Positions 47,483-56,644 of a stretch of 64,000 nt of DNA are shown piece after piece. Each line of letters starts with the position of its first letter. Position 1 is the first letter of the stretch. The position numbers and the translations under genes were made by a program. Source of the stretch: Sphingomonas arenae (GTDB lineage Bacteria > Pseudomonadota > Alphaproteobacteria > Sphingomonadales > Sphingomonadaceae); contig NZ_JAFFJU010000002.1 in NCBI RefSeq assembly GCF_016924655.1, forward strand, positions 930,001-994,000. The letters run 5' to 3'. The notes under the pieces are model-generated. The model ran no database searches and was not told the DNA's origin. It saw only the letters and a program-made list of their open reading frames with translations.

Positions 47483-47965
47483 ATGGGCGGCGCATCGGTT
47501 GGAATCATCATGGGCAGCTCGTCGGATTGGGAAACCATGCGGCACGCCGCAGAGGTGCTCGATACGCTCAACGTCTCTCACGAGGTAAAGGTCGTCTCCG
47601 CGCACCGCACTCCAGAGCGCCTGTATCGTTATGCTACGGAAGCGAAAGACCGTGGCCTCAAGATCATCATTGCGGGCGCGGGCGGTGCGGCGCACCTGCC
47701 CGGCATGGCTGCGTCCATGACCAGCCTGCCCGTCCTCGGCGTTCCGGTTGAAAGCAAGGCGCTGAATGGCGTCGACAGTCTCCTGTCCATCGTCCAGATG
47801 CCGGCCGGCGTTCCGGTCGGCACGCTCGCGATCGGCCGGGCGGGTGCGGTCAACGCCGGACTGCTCGCCGCGTCCATCCTGTCGCTGGGGGACCCGGAGC
47901 TTGCCGCCCGGCTGGAGCGCTGGCGCGGGGCGCAGACGGACGCCGTGGGAGAGAGCCCCGAGTGA
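47483..47965 (+). CDS. purE: N5-carboxyaminoimidazole ribonucleotide mutase
   Basis: A 160-residue class I PurE. It converts N5-CAIR (the PurK product) to CAIR in purine synthesis. The active site is [10 protein letters not shown] and [19 protein letters not shown] is also conserved. The start ATG follows GGGGACCGA. It overlaps purK by GTGA, so the two steps are translated together. Confidence 0.97.
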   Translation: MGGASVGIIMGSSSDWETMRHAAEVLDTLNVSHEVKVVSAHRTPERLYRYATEAKDRGLKIIIAGAGGAAHLPGMAASMTSLPVLGVPVESKALNGVDSLLSIVQMPAGVPVGTLAIGRAGAVNAGLLAASILSLGDPELAARLERWRGAQTDAVGESPE

Positions 47966-49020
47966 TCGAGCCCGGCGCGATCATCGGCATTGTCGGCGGC
48001 GGCCAGCTCGGCCGCATGCTCAGCATCGCCGCCGCCCAGCTCGGCTACAAGTGCCACATCTTCGATCCGCACGAGCATCCGGTTGCCGCGGACGTCGCTG
48101 CCCATTTCACCCGTGCAGCCTTCGACGATGTCGAGGCCCTGCAGCGATTCGGCGAGCATTGCGCCGTTGTGACGTACGAGTTCGAGAATCTCCCGGTCGC
48201 CAGCCTCTCCGTGCTTGGGGCCAAGCTCCGCCCGGGCACACGCTCCCTGAAGGTCGCTCAGGACCGGGCCGAGGAGAAGGCATTTATTGAGGCGAGCGGG
48301 GCCCAGGTCGCCCCGTGGCGGTCTGTCGTTTCGCTCGCCGACGTGCAGGCCGCGGTGGAAGCGCTGGGCTGCCCCTTGGTGCTCAAGACTCGACGCTATG
48401 GCTATGACGGCAAGGGCCAAGCCTGGGTCCGCTCACCGGAAGAAGCCGCTTCGGCGTGGAAGGCCATCGGCGCTCAGCCGGCCGTTGCCGAAGCGGGCAT
48501 CCGCTTCGTTGCCGAATTCTCCATCATCCTGGTGCGGGGCAGCGACGGCACGGCGATCCGCTTCGACGCGCCGGAAAACGAGCATGAGGGCGGGATTCTG
48601 CGTCGCTCCACCGTACCGGCGAGCGCCGCGGTGCAGGCCCAGGCCGAAGCCGCGGCCGCCATGGCGGTCGGTATCGCCGAAGCGCTGGACCATGTCGGGG
48701 TTCTCACCGTCGAGTTCTTCGCCTCGGCCGATGGTCCGATCGTCAACGAGATCGCACCACGCGTCCACAACAGCGGCCACTGGTCGATCGAGGGCGCGGC
48801 CACCAGCCAGTTCGAGCAGCACATCCGCGCCTGTGTTGGCCTGCCGCTCGGCTCTACCCGCCTGCGCGCTCCGCAGGTCACCATGCAGAACCTGATCGGC
48901 GACGACGTGCTCGCCTGGCGCGAGCTGGTCTCGGAGAAGGGGGCGGCGGTCCATCTCTATGGCAAGGGCACGCCCCGTCCTGGCCGCAAGATGGGTCACG
49001 TCACCCGCCTGCACGACTGA
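47962..49020 (+). CDS. purK: N5-carboxyaminoimidazole ribonucleotide synthase
   Basis: A 352-residue ATP-grasp enzyme that carboxylates AIR using bicarbonate and ATP. The start is GTG, overlapping the purE stop. Seen: [35 protein letters not shown] and [17 protein letters not shown]. The length is typical. A second ATP-grasp purine gene, purT, lies about 1.2 kb downstream on the other strand. Confidence 0.97.
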   Translation: MIEPGAIIGIVGGGQLGRMLSIAAAQLGYKCHIFDPHEHPVAADVAAHFTRAAFDDVEALQRFGEHCAVVTYEFENLPVASLSVLGAKLRPGTRSLKVAQDRAEEKAFIEASGAQVAPWRSVVSLADVQAAVEALGCPLVLKTRRYGYDGKGQAWVRSPEEAASAWKAIGAQPAVAEAGIRFVAEFSIILVRGSDGTAIRFDAPENEHEGGILRRSTVPASAAVQAQAEAAAAMAVGIAEALDHVGVLTVEFFASADGPIVNEIAPRVHNSGHWSIEGAATSQFEQHIRACVGLPLGSTRLRAPQVTMQNLIGDDVLAWRELVSEKGAAVHLYGKGTPRPGRKMGHVTRLHD

Positions 49021-49029
49021 CCGCTCTCC

Positions 49030-49056
49030 TTGACTCTTGGGCGCTCACCCCATAGG
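49030..49056 (+). promoter_or_regulatory. Promoter of the L36 gene
   Basis: TTGACT, 15 bases, CATAGG, just after the purK stop and about 63 bases before the ATG. Confidence 0.45.
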
Positions 49057-49118
49057 GGCGCGCCGAAGCTTTCGAGCATCAGCCAACAACACGAAAAGAG
49101 AACGGGCGGTCACCGGCC

Positions 49119-49244
49119 ATGAAGATTCGCAATTCCCTGAAGTCGCTGAAGGACCGGCACCGGGACTGCCGCGTGATCCGTCGTCGCGGCCGCACCTACG
49201 TCATCAACAAGACCAACCGTCGCTTCAAGGCACGCCAGGGTTAA
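49119..49244 (+). CDS. rpmJ: 50S ribosomal protein L36, zinc-free paralogue
   Basis: A 41-residue ribosomal protein starting [17 protein letters not shown]. It has [20 protein letters not shown] at the C terminus. The Cys/His zinc ribbon of the classical L36 is missing; only one cysteine is present. This matches the YkgO-type form common as the main L36 in alphaproteobacteria. Confidence 0.95.
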   Translation: MKIRNSLKSLKDRHRDCRVIRRRGRTYVINKTNRRFKARQG

Positions 49245-49281
49245 GGCCCCAAGCGGGAGCTATCCCGCAGTTCGTCGTGTC

Positions 49282-49305
49282 GAACGAACGGCTCATCGTT
49301 CGTTC
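49282..49305. promoter_or_regulatory. Perfect 9-bp palindrome, operator or weak terminator
   Basis: GAACGAACG and CGTTCGTTC flank a 6-base centre. It lies 38 bases after the L36 stop and 41 bases before the next start. Low GC in the stem and no T run argue against a strong terminator. The symmetry suits a dimeric repressor. Confidence 0.35.
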
Positions 49306-49345
49306 ATCTGTCCGTGCTCATAAGAAGGCGGACAGGAGTACAAGG

Positions 49346-49630
49346 ATGAGCATGTTTCACCGCACCACATGGATCGTAGCCGGCTTCGGCCTGGCCGCGC
49401 TTGCCGGTGTCTCGGGCGCATCCGCGACCACGGCTCAGTCCGGGCAGAACTGCACCTCGCCGCCTGGCATGAACTACATGATCTGCAACGGCCAGCGCGT
49501 GCCAAAGCCGACCAACCGCGTTGTCAACGCGGATGGCAGCTGGCGCGAGGAAACGCGCCAGGGCAAGTGCGTGGTCATCAAGGAAAAGAGCGCGTCGGGC
49601 GAATACAAGGAAACCCGCCGCTGCGACTAA
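49346..49630 (+). CDS. Small secreted protein with four cysteines
   Basis: A 94-residue protein. The start ATG has AGGAGTACAAGG upstream. The signal peptide (MSMFHRTTWIVAGFGLAAL...ASA) is about 28 residues. The mature part has four cysteines (NCTSPP, MICNGQ, GKCVVI, RRCD) that could make two disulfides. No known domain was seen. It follows the L36 gene with a palindrome between. Confidence 0.68.
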   Translation: MSMFHRTTWIVAGFGLAALAGVSGASATTAQSGQNCTSPPGMNYMICNGQRVPKPTNRVVNADGSWREETRQGKCVVIKEKSASGEYKETRRCD

Positions 49631-49705
49631 GGCGCGGCCGGCGCAGCTCGCCCTTCCTGCGCTTACGCTGAGCTTTTCGAAGCGTTGCCCGGCCCCTCTT
49701 AACCT

Positions 49706-49733
49706 GCGCTCACCCTGAGCCTGTCGAAGGGCG
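49706..49733. repeat. Intergenic repeat copy
   Basis: A 28-base copy of the family with CACCCTGAGCC and TCGAAGGG. It differs from the pair at 58531 only at the next-to-last base. A degenerate relative (GCTTACGCTGAGC..TTCGAAGC) precedes it. Confidence 0.7.
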
Positions 49734-49767
49734 TGCTTAGCAAGCGCTGAGCTGACGCAATGACCGC

Positions 49768-50193
49768 CTAGCCGGCCGGCGCCGCCATCCCCCTCGCGGT
49801 TCGCCCGCTCGGGTCCGCCGCGATCTTGCACTCCGGCAAGCCCAGCGTCTTCATGTCCTGGCACGGCCGCACCTGCGCCGATCCGTCCGCACCGACGAAG
49901 ATCGCCCAGTCCCGCCGCTCGTCACAATTGGCGGTCCACATCGACAGCTTGTTGTACTCGGTGACGTAACCGGACCGGGTAACGCGCTGGCAGCGGATCC
50001 CGCTCGCCACGATCGCGCGCTTGAGGCCGATGTCACGGTTCATGTCGGACAAGTTGTGCAGCGCGTCCTGCTCCGGACTGCGGATGGCGATCTGCGGTTC
50101 GTTGGTGGTCACGGCCGGCTGCTGTTGCTGCTCCCCGCCGCCGCCGCACGCGGCCAGGCCGCTCATCAACGCCATTCCGATCAGCTTGCGCAT
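49768..50193 (-). CDS. Hypothetical lipoprotein
   Basis: A 141-residue predicted lipoprotein. The start at 50193 has GGAGAGGTGAGC just upstream. The signal MRKLIGMALMSGLAAC ends in lipobox LAAC, followed by a Gly/Gln-rich linker. The mature domain has RAIVASGIRCQRVTRSGYV, MWTANCDERRDWAIFVG and VRPCQDMKTLGLPEC, with four cysteines. It lies 16 bases after purT on the same strand. The function is unknown. Confidence 0.7.
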   Translation of the reverse strand: MRKLIGMALMSGLAACGGGGEQQQQPAVTTNEPQIAIRSPEQDALHNLSDMNRDIGLKRAIVASGIRCQRVTRSGYVTEYNKLSMWTANCDERRDWAIFVGADGSAQVRPCQDMKTLGLPECKIAADPSGRTARGMAAPAG

Positions 50194-50209
50194 GCTCACC
50201 TCTCCTGCC

Positions 50210-51382
50210 TCACTCCTCATAACGTATGCGAATGCGTGAGGCTGCGTCGACCGCCCGCTCCACCGCCGCCGCCACCGTCCCCGCCCGGGCGAGCGCCACG
50301 CCCATGCGCCGGTTGCTAAGGGTACGGGGCTTTCCGAAGAGGCGCAGGTCGACGGGGCCGTCCGGCGTGGACAAGGCCAGCGCATCGGCGACGCCTTCAA
50401 TTCCAAACGCCTCGCTCTCCCGGTCCGCCAGGATTACGGCCGAGGCGGATGGGCCCCAGGTCAGGATCGGCGCTACCGGCAGCCCGAGAATTGCCCGAAG
50501 GTGCAGCTCGAACTCGTTCGGGCTCTGGCTCATCAACGTGACCATGCCCGTGTCATGCGGCCGCGGGCTCAGCTCCGAAAAGATCGCCCGCTCCCCTGCG
50601 ATGAAGAACTCCACGCCGAAGATGCCGTGTCCGCCCAAGGCCGTCACGACCTTCGCCGCTTGGCTCTGCGCCGAGCGCAGCGTCGCCTCCGACATGGCCG
50701 CCGGCTGCCAGCTCTCGCGATAGTCGCCGCTCTCCTGCCGGTGCCCAATCGGCGCGCAGAAATGCACCCCGTCGGCGGCGCTGACGGTCAGCAGCGTAAT
50801 CTCCGTATCGAAGCGGATGAACTCCTCGACGATTACCCGCGGCCGGTCGCCGCGCATATTCGCCACAGCATAGTCGTAGGCCCGGCCGAGCTCTTCCACC
50901 GTCGCCGCCGTGCTCTGCCCCTTCCCGCTGCTCGACATGACCGGCTTAACCACGCAGGGCAGCCCCACATGCTCCGCCGCGGCGATCGCCTCATCGCGGC
51001 TCTCGGCGAACCGGTAGCGGCTGGTCTCCAGTCCCAGTTCCCGCGCGGCGAACTCCCGGATCCCGTCCCGATTCATGGTGAGCTGCGCCGCCTTCGCCGA
51101 TGGCGCCACCCGCCACCCCTCCGCCTCCAGTCCGGCGAGCGTAGCCGTATCGATGGCCTCGATCTCCGGTACGATCACGTCGGGCCGGTGCTTCGCCACG
51201 GCTGCCCGCAGCGCCGCGCCGTCGAGCATCGAGAAGACCTCGAACCCGTCCGCGACCTGCATAGCCGGCGCGCGCGCGTAACGGTCGCAGGCAATCACCT
51301 CGCAGCCCAGCCGCTTGGCGGCGATGGCGAACTCCCGGCCAAGCTCGCCCGAGCCCAGCAGCATCAGTCTGGCGATGAACAT
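50210..51382 (-). CDS. purT: Formate-dependent GAR transformylase
   Basis: A 390-residue ATP-grasp enzyme that formylates glycinamide ribonucleotide with formate and ATP, a folate-free route in purine synthesis. It starts MFIARLMLLGSGELGRE. Seen: VVKPVMSSSGKGQS, GHRQESGDYRESWQP and FSELSPRPHDTGMVTL, all typical of PurT. Its upstream region is filled by a palindromic repeat. Confidence 0.95.
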   Translation of the reverse strand: MFIARLMLLGSGELGREFAIAAKRLGCEVIACDRYARAPAMQVADGFEVFSMLDGAALRAAVAKHRPDVIVPEIEAIDTATLAGLEAEGWRVAPSAKAAQLTMNRDGIREFAARELGLETSRYRFAESRDEAIAAAEHVGLPCVVKPVMSSSGKGQSTAATVEELGRAYDYAVANMRGDRPRVIVEEFIRFDTEITLLTVSAADGVHFCAPIGHRQESGDYRESWQPAAMSEATLRSAQSQAAKVVTALGGHGIFGVEFFIAGERAIFSELSPRPHDTGMVTLMSQSPNEFELHLRAILGLPVAPILTWGPSASAVILADRESEAFGIEGVADALALSTPDGPVDLRLFGKPRTLSNRRMGVALARAGTVAAAVERAVDAASRIRIRYEE

Positions 51383-51393
51383 GGGGCCCCTTA

Positions 51394-51485
51394 CCGTCAT
51401 TCCCGCGAAAGCGGGAATCCAGCTCCTGTCACATCTGCAGGCGCGCAGTGCCAGTGCTGGATTCCCCCCTCCGCCGGAATGACGT
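51394..51485. repeat. Palindromic (REP-like) repeat between divergent genes
   Basis: The left arm holds ATTCCCGC-GAAA-GCGGGAAT and closely matches the element at 13619. The right arm (GGATTCCCCCC...GGAATGACG) is a decayed inverted copy. It fills almost the whole 114-base gap between the purT and isomerase starts. Confidence 0.75.
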
Positions 51486-51496
51486 ACGCTGGCTCC

Positions 51497-52375
51497 ATGA
51501 GCATCCTCCTGACCGCCGCCGCGCTGGCCGCCGCCCCGCCCGCCAAACCGCTCACGCCTTCCGACATCGTCGCCCGGGCCCCCGCGTCGGCGTGGCGGAC
51601 CATCCCGGCCGAAGACCTGCTGGTCATCGACCTTTATCCAACCGGGCGGACCGTGATCCAGCTCGCTCCACAATTCGCGCCCGTGCACGTCGCCAACATC
51701 CGCGCCCTCGCCGATGCGGGCTACTGGACGGGCTCCTCGGTCTACCGAGTGCAGGACAACTATGTCGTGCAATGGGGCACGAACGAGGGCGGCAAGCCTT
51801 TCCCCAAGGCCGTCGTGAAGCGTCCACCTGCGGAATATGACCGGCCCTTGCACGGTCTTAAGGTCCGCCCCCTCGGCTATCCGGACGCTTACGCGCCGCA
51901 GGTCGGCCATGCTTTGGGGTGGCCGGTCGCCTGGAACCCGCGCACCGGCCGGGCGAACCTCACCCATTGCTACGGCTATGTCGGAGTTGGGCGCGACATG
52001 GCGCCGGACACCGGCACAGGGGGCGAGCTCTACGCCGTGATCGGCCATGCTCCCCGCCACCTGGACCGCAACATCGCGGTGGTGGGCCGCGTCGTGGACG
52101 GCATCGAGCAGCTGAGCGCTCTGACCCGCGGCACGGAAGCGCTCGGCTTCTACAAGGAAGGGAGCATCGCGCGCCGGATCCTCAACATCCGCCTCGCGTC
52201 CCAACTTCCCGCCGGGCAGCAACCCTCGTTCCAGGTGATGAGCGAGACGAGCCCCAGCTTTGCCGCCTATGTCCGCGCTCGCGCCAACCGGAAGGACGAC
52301 TTCTTCCAGGTTCCGGCCGGCGGGGTGGACTTATGCAATGCGCCGGTGCCCATCAGGAGGACACCGGCGCGCTAG
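51497..52375 (+). CDS. Cyclophilin-like peptidyl-prolyl isomerase, secreted
   Basis: A 292-residue protein with a short signal ([15 protein letters not shown]). The cyclophilin fold is shown by [47 protein letters not shown] and [26 protein letters not shown]. The family usually has about 165 residues; this one has an N-terminal extension and a C-terminal tail of about 60 residues. It should help fold periplasmic proteins. It diverges from purT. Confidence 0.85.
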   Translation: MSILLTAAALAAAPPAKPLTPSDIVARAPASAWRTIPAEDLLVIDLYPTGRTVIQLAPQFAPVHVANIRALADAGYWTGSSVYRVQDNYVVQWGTNEGGKPFPKAVVKRPPAEYDRPLHGLKVRPLGYPDAYAPQVGHALGWPVAWNPRTGRANLTHCYGYVGVGRDMAPDTGTGGELYAVIGHAPRHLDRNIAVVGRVVDGIEQLSALTRGTEALGFYKEGSIARRILNIRLASQLPAGQQPSFQVMSETSPSFAAYVRARANRKDDFFQVPAGGVDLCNAPVPIRRTPAR

Positions 52376-52456
52376 CAGTCCTTCATGTCTGGTCTCCCCC
52401 GCCGGCGAGCGCTGCCTGTCCGGCGCGCGTCAGGTCGCCGGGGGAGAGTCTCGGCG

Positions 52457-52717
52457 TCATGCAGCCCAGGCGTGCGGGCCGCGGCGATTGCGATGATGAA
52501 TGATGGCGGGGGACTGGTGATGCCGCATGCTTGCTTCCGCGAGCGGAAGCGCTGTGGCGCAGAAGGCACATTCGGCCGAAACACGACCGATGATCCAGTG
52601 GGTGCGGCCGCAGCCGGGGCAGTGATTGACTTCATGCTCCCGGTACACCGCGTGATAGCCACGCTCTGCCGGATCGTGCTTTAAACCCAGATCGCCAAGG
52701 CTTGGGAAATTCGCCAT
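52457..52717 (-). CDS. Small zinc-ribbon protein
   Basis: An 86-residue protein starting MANFPSLGDLG. A CxxC pair (HCPGCGRTHW) and a second CxxC (SAECAFC), about 17 residues apart, form a likely zinc ribbon. The C-terminal part is His/Arg-rich. No named family was recognised. The start has AAAGGA upstream. It lies downstream of the ybbP-like gene on the same strand, 75 bases away. Confidence 0.7.
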   Translation of the reverse strand: MANFPSLGDLGLKHDPAERGYHAVYREHEVNHCPGCGRTHWIIGRVSAECAFCATALPLAEASMRHHQSPAIIHHRNRRGPHAWAA

Positions 52718-52792
52718 GTCTTGATCCTTTCGGGCGGGTTGAACGGCCGGGCGTGGGAGAAAGTTTCATCTCCTGCGCGCACTTAGCCGCGG

Positions 52793-55273
52793 TTAGAGCG
52801 CCCGCAGGGCCTCCGCCGGACGGGCCTTCAGAGCCGGCCAGGCTGCGGCGAGCGCCGTACCCACCGCAACCGCAATCCCGGCCAAGGGCAACACTACGAG
52901 CCCGGCCCAGCCCGGCTGGAAGGGCAGCTCGAACAGCTGCGTCACCACCGCCCAGGAGGCGAGTGCTCCGAAGCCGAAAGCCGCGACGGCAATGGCTCCA
53001 CTCATCGCCAGGAACTCGATCAGCTGAGCCCCGAGCACCTGCCTCCGGGTCGCGCCGACCATTTTCAGGAGGACGCTCTCCCGGGCTCGGGATTGACGGG
53101 TCGCGGCGACGGCCCCGGCCAGGACGGCCACACCGATTAGGATGGCGATCGCTGTCGCCAGCGTGATGGCAGCATCCATGGCGGCGAGGATGGCGGTGAC
53201 CCGCTCCACCACCTCGGCGACGCGAATGGTGCTGACCATCGGCAGGTCTGCCGTCAGCGCGCGCTCGAACACCACGGTGGAAGTGCCCGGGCTCGGCGCA
53301 ACGGTTGCCATGTAGGTGAAGGGCGCACTCTCTAAGGTGCCCGGCGCGAAGATGATCGCGAAGTTGAAGCCGAGCGATCGCCAGTCGATCTCCCGCAAGT
53401 TCGCGATCCACGCCTCGATTGGTCGCCCGAGGACGGCGACCGTCATCGTGTCGCCCACCTTCAGTCCGAGCGCGCGCGCCGCCTCCACGTCCAGCGAGAT
53501 GAGAGGCGGCCCGGCATAGTCCGCATCCCACCACTTGCCGGAAACGATGCGGTTGCCCGGCGGCAGCTCGCGCGCGAAGGTCAGGCCCCGGTCACCGCGC
53601 AGGATCCACGCACCCTCGGGGATCGCCTTGAGCGCGGACACCGGCTGGCGGTTGATCTCCGTTACCGGCCCACGCAGCGATGGCACCATCCGCAGCTCGG
53701 CCTCGGGGAGGTGCCGCTCGGCAAGCGCCCGGAACCGTGCTTCCTCCGCCGCCGGAATGTCCAGCATGAACAAGGCTGGCGCCTTGCGCGGAATGTTGCC
53801 GCCAATCTCGGCCGACAGGCTGTTCCCTATGCCGCTCAGCGCCACCAGCAGCGACAGGCCGAGCCCCAGCGCCACACTGAGCCGGATGGTGGCCGAGCCC
53901 GGACGATGCAGCGCCGCCACGCCCAGCCGCGCAATCGGCCCGCCTCGTCCGTGCAGCCCTCGCGCCACCTTCGCCACGCCCCAGCCGATCCCGGCGAAGG
54001 CCGCCGCCAGCGCACCGGCAGCCGCGACCGCCATCAGCGTGAGGGCCCGATCCTGCGATGCCCACACCGCCAATCCCACGGCCCCGAGCGTCGCCAGCGC
54101 TGGAACCAGCAGGCTGCGGCGGCTCGGGCGCGCTTCTTCACCCACTTCGCCACGCAGGATGGCTGCGGGCCGCTCCGCCACCGCACGCGCGACCGGCAGC
54201 CAGGCCGCTGCGACCGTAACCAGCAGCCCGAACCCGGCCGAGAGCACCAGCGCGGACCATTGCGGAGAGCGGTCGGGCGTGATCGGCAGCAGGTCTGCCG
54301 TAACCTCCCCGACAATGGCCGGAGCGACGGCCCCGACCACCAGCCCGATGATGATGGCGACGAGGGCGAGGAAGCCGACGGAAAGGCCCAGCATGCCCGC
54401 CAGATCCCGGGTTCTCGCACCGTTGATCTTGAGCACGGCGACCGTTGTCCGGCGGGAGGAAGCGAAGGCCGCGGCAGCGCTGGCGATGCCGATGCTGCCG
54501 ATCCCCAGCGCTCCCAGTGCGATCAGCAGCAGCATCTGCCCGACCCGATCCACGAACCGGCGGGTCCCCGCCGCGGCGTCGCCCTTGTCGAGGGCACGCC
54601 AGCCACCATCAGGAAAGCGTGCCTGGAAGGCCTTGCCGACCTCCACGCCATCCGCTCCGTCCGGCAGCAACAGCCGGTAGGTGCTGGTGTAGAGGCTCCC
54701 CGGCTGCACCAGGCGGGTAGCGCCCAGCCCTTCCCGGCTGACCAGCACCGGCGGCGCAAGCGCAAAGCCGGAGGCCGCCGGCATTTCGCGGATGATCCCC
54801 GTCACGGTGAACTCGGCGAACCCCAGGCGCAGCTGCGCGCCGGGCCGCAGGCCGAGCCGATCGGACAGTTCGCGTCCGATCACCGCCTCCCCTTCGCCCG
54901 GCATGCGCCCGCCCGGCTCCAGCGTCACTCGCCCGCCCGGCGGCCAGCCCCGATCGATCCCGGACAGCTCCACCAGCGCGCTTCCGGACGGCGCGGTGGC
55001 GGTGGACCGCAGCGTCACGCTTTCACTCACCGGCCCGATCTCCGCCATGGCCGCGCGCTCCTGCGCGCTGGCGGAGCGCTGAGCCACGCTCAACGCCAGG
55101 TCGCCGCCCAGCAGCTGCCGGCCATTGTCCTCGATGGTAGAGCGGATCGCGCTCGACAGGCTGGTGACGGCAGCAAGGCCCGCCACCGCGATGGCCAGGC
55201 AGACCAGTAGCAGCCACAGCCCGCCGATCCCGCCGCGAAGGTCACGCCGGGCGAGCGCCAGCGCGGCGGTCAT
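52793..55273 (-). CDS. ABC transporter permease, YbbP/FtsX-like
   Basis: An 826-residue membrane protein with an N-terminal helix, a large periplasmic domain, and two FtsX-type domains (about residues 255-390 and 690-820). Ten helices are expected. FtsX/MacB-type permeases of this branch work on lipoproteins or envelope lipids by mechanical action rather than channel transport. It overlaps the ATPase gene by ATGA, matching E. coli ybbA-ybbP. Confidence 0.9.
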   Translation of the reverse strand: MTAALALARRDLRGGIGGLWLLLVCLAIAVAGLAAVTSLSSAIRSTIEDNGRQLLGGDLALSVAQRSASAQERAAMAEIGPVSESVTLRSTATAPSGSALVELSGIDRGWPPGGRVTLEPGGRMPGEGEAVIGRELSDRLGLRPGAQLRLGFAEFTVTGIIREMPAASGFALAPPVLVSREGLGATRLVQPGSLYTSTYRLLLPDGADGVEVGKAFQARFPDGGWRALDKGDAAAGTRRFVDRVGQMLLLIALGALGIGSIGIASAAAAFASSRRTTVAVLKINGARTRDLAGMLGLSVGFLALVAIIIGLVVGAVAPAIVGEVTADLLPITPDRSPQWSALVLSAGFGLLVTVAAAWLPVARAVAERPAAILRGEVGEEARPSRRSLLVPALATLGAVGLAVWASQDRALTLMAVAAAGALAAAFAGIGWGVAKVARGLHGRGGPIARLGVAALHRPGSATIRLSVALGLGLSLLVALSGIGNSLSAEIGGNIPRKAPALFMLDIPAAEEARFRALAERHLPEAELRMVPSLRGPVTEINRQPVSALKAIPEGAWILRGDRGLTFARELPPGNRIVSGKWWDADYAGPPLISLDVEAARALGLKVGDTMTVAVLGRPIEAWIANLREIDWRSLGFNFAIIFAPGTLESAPFTYMATVAPSPGTSTVVFERALTADLPMVSTIRVAEVVERVTAILAAMDAAITLATAIAILIGVAVLAGAVAATRQSRARESVLLKMVGATRRQVLGAQLIEFLAMSGAIAVAAFGFGALASWAVVTQLFELPFQPGWAGLVVLPLAGIAVAVGTALAAAWPALKARPAEALRAL

Positions 55274-55941
55274 CCCGCGATGCGTCCGTCGGCGATGCGG
55301 ACGATCCGGCCAGCGCGCTCGGCCACCTCGGGATCGTGGGTGATGACCAGCAGGCCGGCGCCCGCGGCGCTCGCGCGATCGAACAGCAGGTCGGCGATGC
55401 TATGGCCGGTCGCCGCGTCCAGGTTGCCGGTGGGCTCGTCGGCAAGCAGCAGGCGAGGCCGGGGCGCCGTCGCCCGCGCGATGGCCACCCGTTGCTGTTC
55501 ACCCCCGGACAATTGTGGCGGATAGTGGCCCTCACGCGCACCAAGCCCGACCGCCGCTAGTTCCGCGCGCGCCCGCTCTAGCGGACTCTCCGCCCCCGAC
55601 AGCTCCAGCGGCACCATCACATTCTCGAGCGCGGTCATGGTCGGCAGCAGGTGAAAGGCCTGCAGCACCACACCGATCCTTGCTCCGCGAAGCCGCGCCA
55701 GCTGGTCCTCGTCGAGGCTCCCCACATCCTCACCCAACACGCGCGCCTGCCCGCCGGTCGCGCGTTCCAGTCCCGCGATCACCGCCATCAGGCTGCTCTT
55801 GCCCGAGCCCGAAGCGCCGAGGATTGCGACGCTCTCCCCCTCGTCGAGCCGAAACTCGATGCCGCGCAGGATGTCGGTTCGTGCCGAACCGTTGCCGAGC
55901 GTCAGGTGAATGTCGTGAAGATCGATCAGGGGTTCGGGCAT
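55270..55941 (-). CDS. ybbA: ABC transporter ATP-binding protein, YbbA-like
   Basis: A 223-residue ATPase of the LolD/MacB branch. Walker A GASGSGKSS, Q-loop VLQAFHLLPTMTALENV, signature LSGGEQQRVAIARA, Walker B LLLADEPTGNLD, switch His in VITHDPEV. It pairs with the YbbP-like permease. It diverges from tesA, the same arrangement as in E. coli, with promoters interleaved in a 46-58 base gap. Confidence 0.92.
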   Translation of the reverse strand: MPEPLIDLHDIHLTLGNGSARTDILRGIEFRLDEGESVAILGASGSGKSSLMAVIAGLERATGGQARVLGEDVGSLDEDQLARLRGARIGVVLQAFHLLPTMTALENVMVPLELSGAESPLERARAELAAVGLGAREGHYPPQLSGGEQQRVAIARATAPRPRLLLADEPTGNLDAATGHSIADLLFDRASAAGAGLLVITHDPEVAERAGRIVRIADGRIAG

Positions 55942-55952
55942 GTGTTGATGGA

Positions 55953-55979
55953 GCTAGGGACGTTGAAGCCGGGCGGCAA
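55953..55979 (-). promoter_or_regulatory. Promoter of ybbA
   Basis: TTGCCG, 15 bases, CCTAGC on the minus strand. It overlaps the tesA promoter on the other strand, so the two may compete for RNA polymerase. Confidence 0.45.
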
Positions 55980-55988
55980 CTGCCTAGA
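55963..55988 (+). promoter_or_regulatory. Promoter of tesA
   Basis: TTGAAG, 14 bases, CCTAGA. Its -10 box runs into the ATG at 55988, which argues that translation starts at 56000 or 56003 with an almost absent leader. Confidence 0.45.
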
Positions 55989-55999
55989 TGGCGGTACAT

Positions 56000-56644
56000 A
56001 TGATGAAGCTGCTGTTCCCGGCCCTTGCGCCGTTCCTCGCGATGGCCGTCCCAGCCGCCGCCCAGGCTCCCGCTCCCGCCGCGGAGCCGTTCATCCTCGC
56101 GTTCGGGGATAGCCTGACCGCCGGCTATGGCCTTGGGCGAGGGCTCGGCTTTGCGCCCCAGCTCCAGGCCGCGCTTCGGCGGCACGGGATCGCCGCCACC
56201 GTGCACGACGCCGGAGTGTCGGGCGACACCACGTCGGGCGGCCTCGCCCGCCTGCGCTGGACCCTCGACGGGCTGCAGCGCAAGCCCGATCTCGCCATCC
56301 TCGAGCTTGGCGCCAACGACATGCTGCGCGGCGTCGACCCGGCCCTGGCGGAGCGCAACCTCGATGCGATGCTGACCGAGTTCGCCAAGCGCGACATTCC
56401 CGTCGTGCTCGCCGGGATGCTGGCCGCGCCGAACCTGGACCCACGCTACCGGGCGCAGTTCGACGGCATGTACCCGCGGCTCGCGCGCAAGCACGGCGCC
56501 ACGCTCTATCCGTTCTTTCTCCAGGGCGTGGTCGGCAATCGTGCCCTCATCCTGTCGGACGGCGTGCACCCGAACTTCGAGGGAGTGAAGCGGATCGTCA
56601 CCGGCATCCTGCCGACGGTTCAGCGGGCCTTGCCCAAGGACTAG
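56000..56644 (+). CDS. tesA: Multifunctional acyl-CoA thioesterase / arylesterase TesA
   Basis: A 214-residue periplasmic SGNH hydrolase. The signal peptide is MMKLLFPALAPFLAMAVPAAAQA. The serine block is AFGDSLTAGYGL, the Gly block SGDTTSGG, the Asn block GANDMLRG, and the Asp-His block DGVHPN. TesA cleaves thioesters, esters and some peptides. I start at the ATG at 56000 because the upstream ATG (55988) sits in the likely -10 box. Its stop is shared with the PilZ gene (CTAG). Confidence 0.92.
   Translation: MMKLLFPALAPFLAMAVPAAAQAPAPAAEPFILAFGDSLTAGYGLGRGLGFAPQLQAALRRHGIAATVHDAGVSGDTTSGGLARLRWTLDGLQRKPDLAILELGANDMLRGVDPALAERNLDAMLTEFAKRDIPVVLAGMLAAPNLDPRYRAQFDGMYPRLARKHGATLYPFFLQGVVGNRALILSDGVHPNFEGVKRIVTGILPTVQRALPKD

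Noticed and set aside
47962-51382. purK and purT together as evidence of duplication of one purine step.
   Set aside because: Both are ATP-grasp enzymes but catalyse different steps (AIR carboxylation and GAR formylation), so this is normal pathway content.
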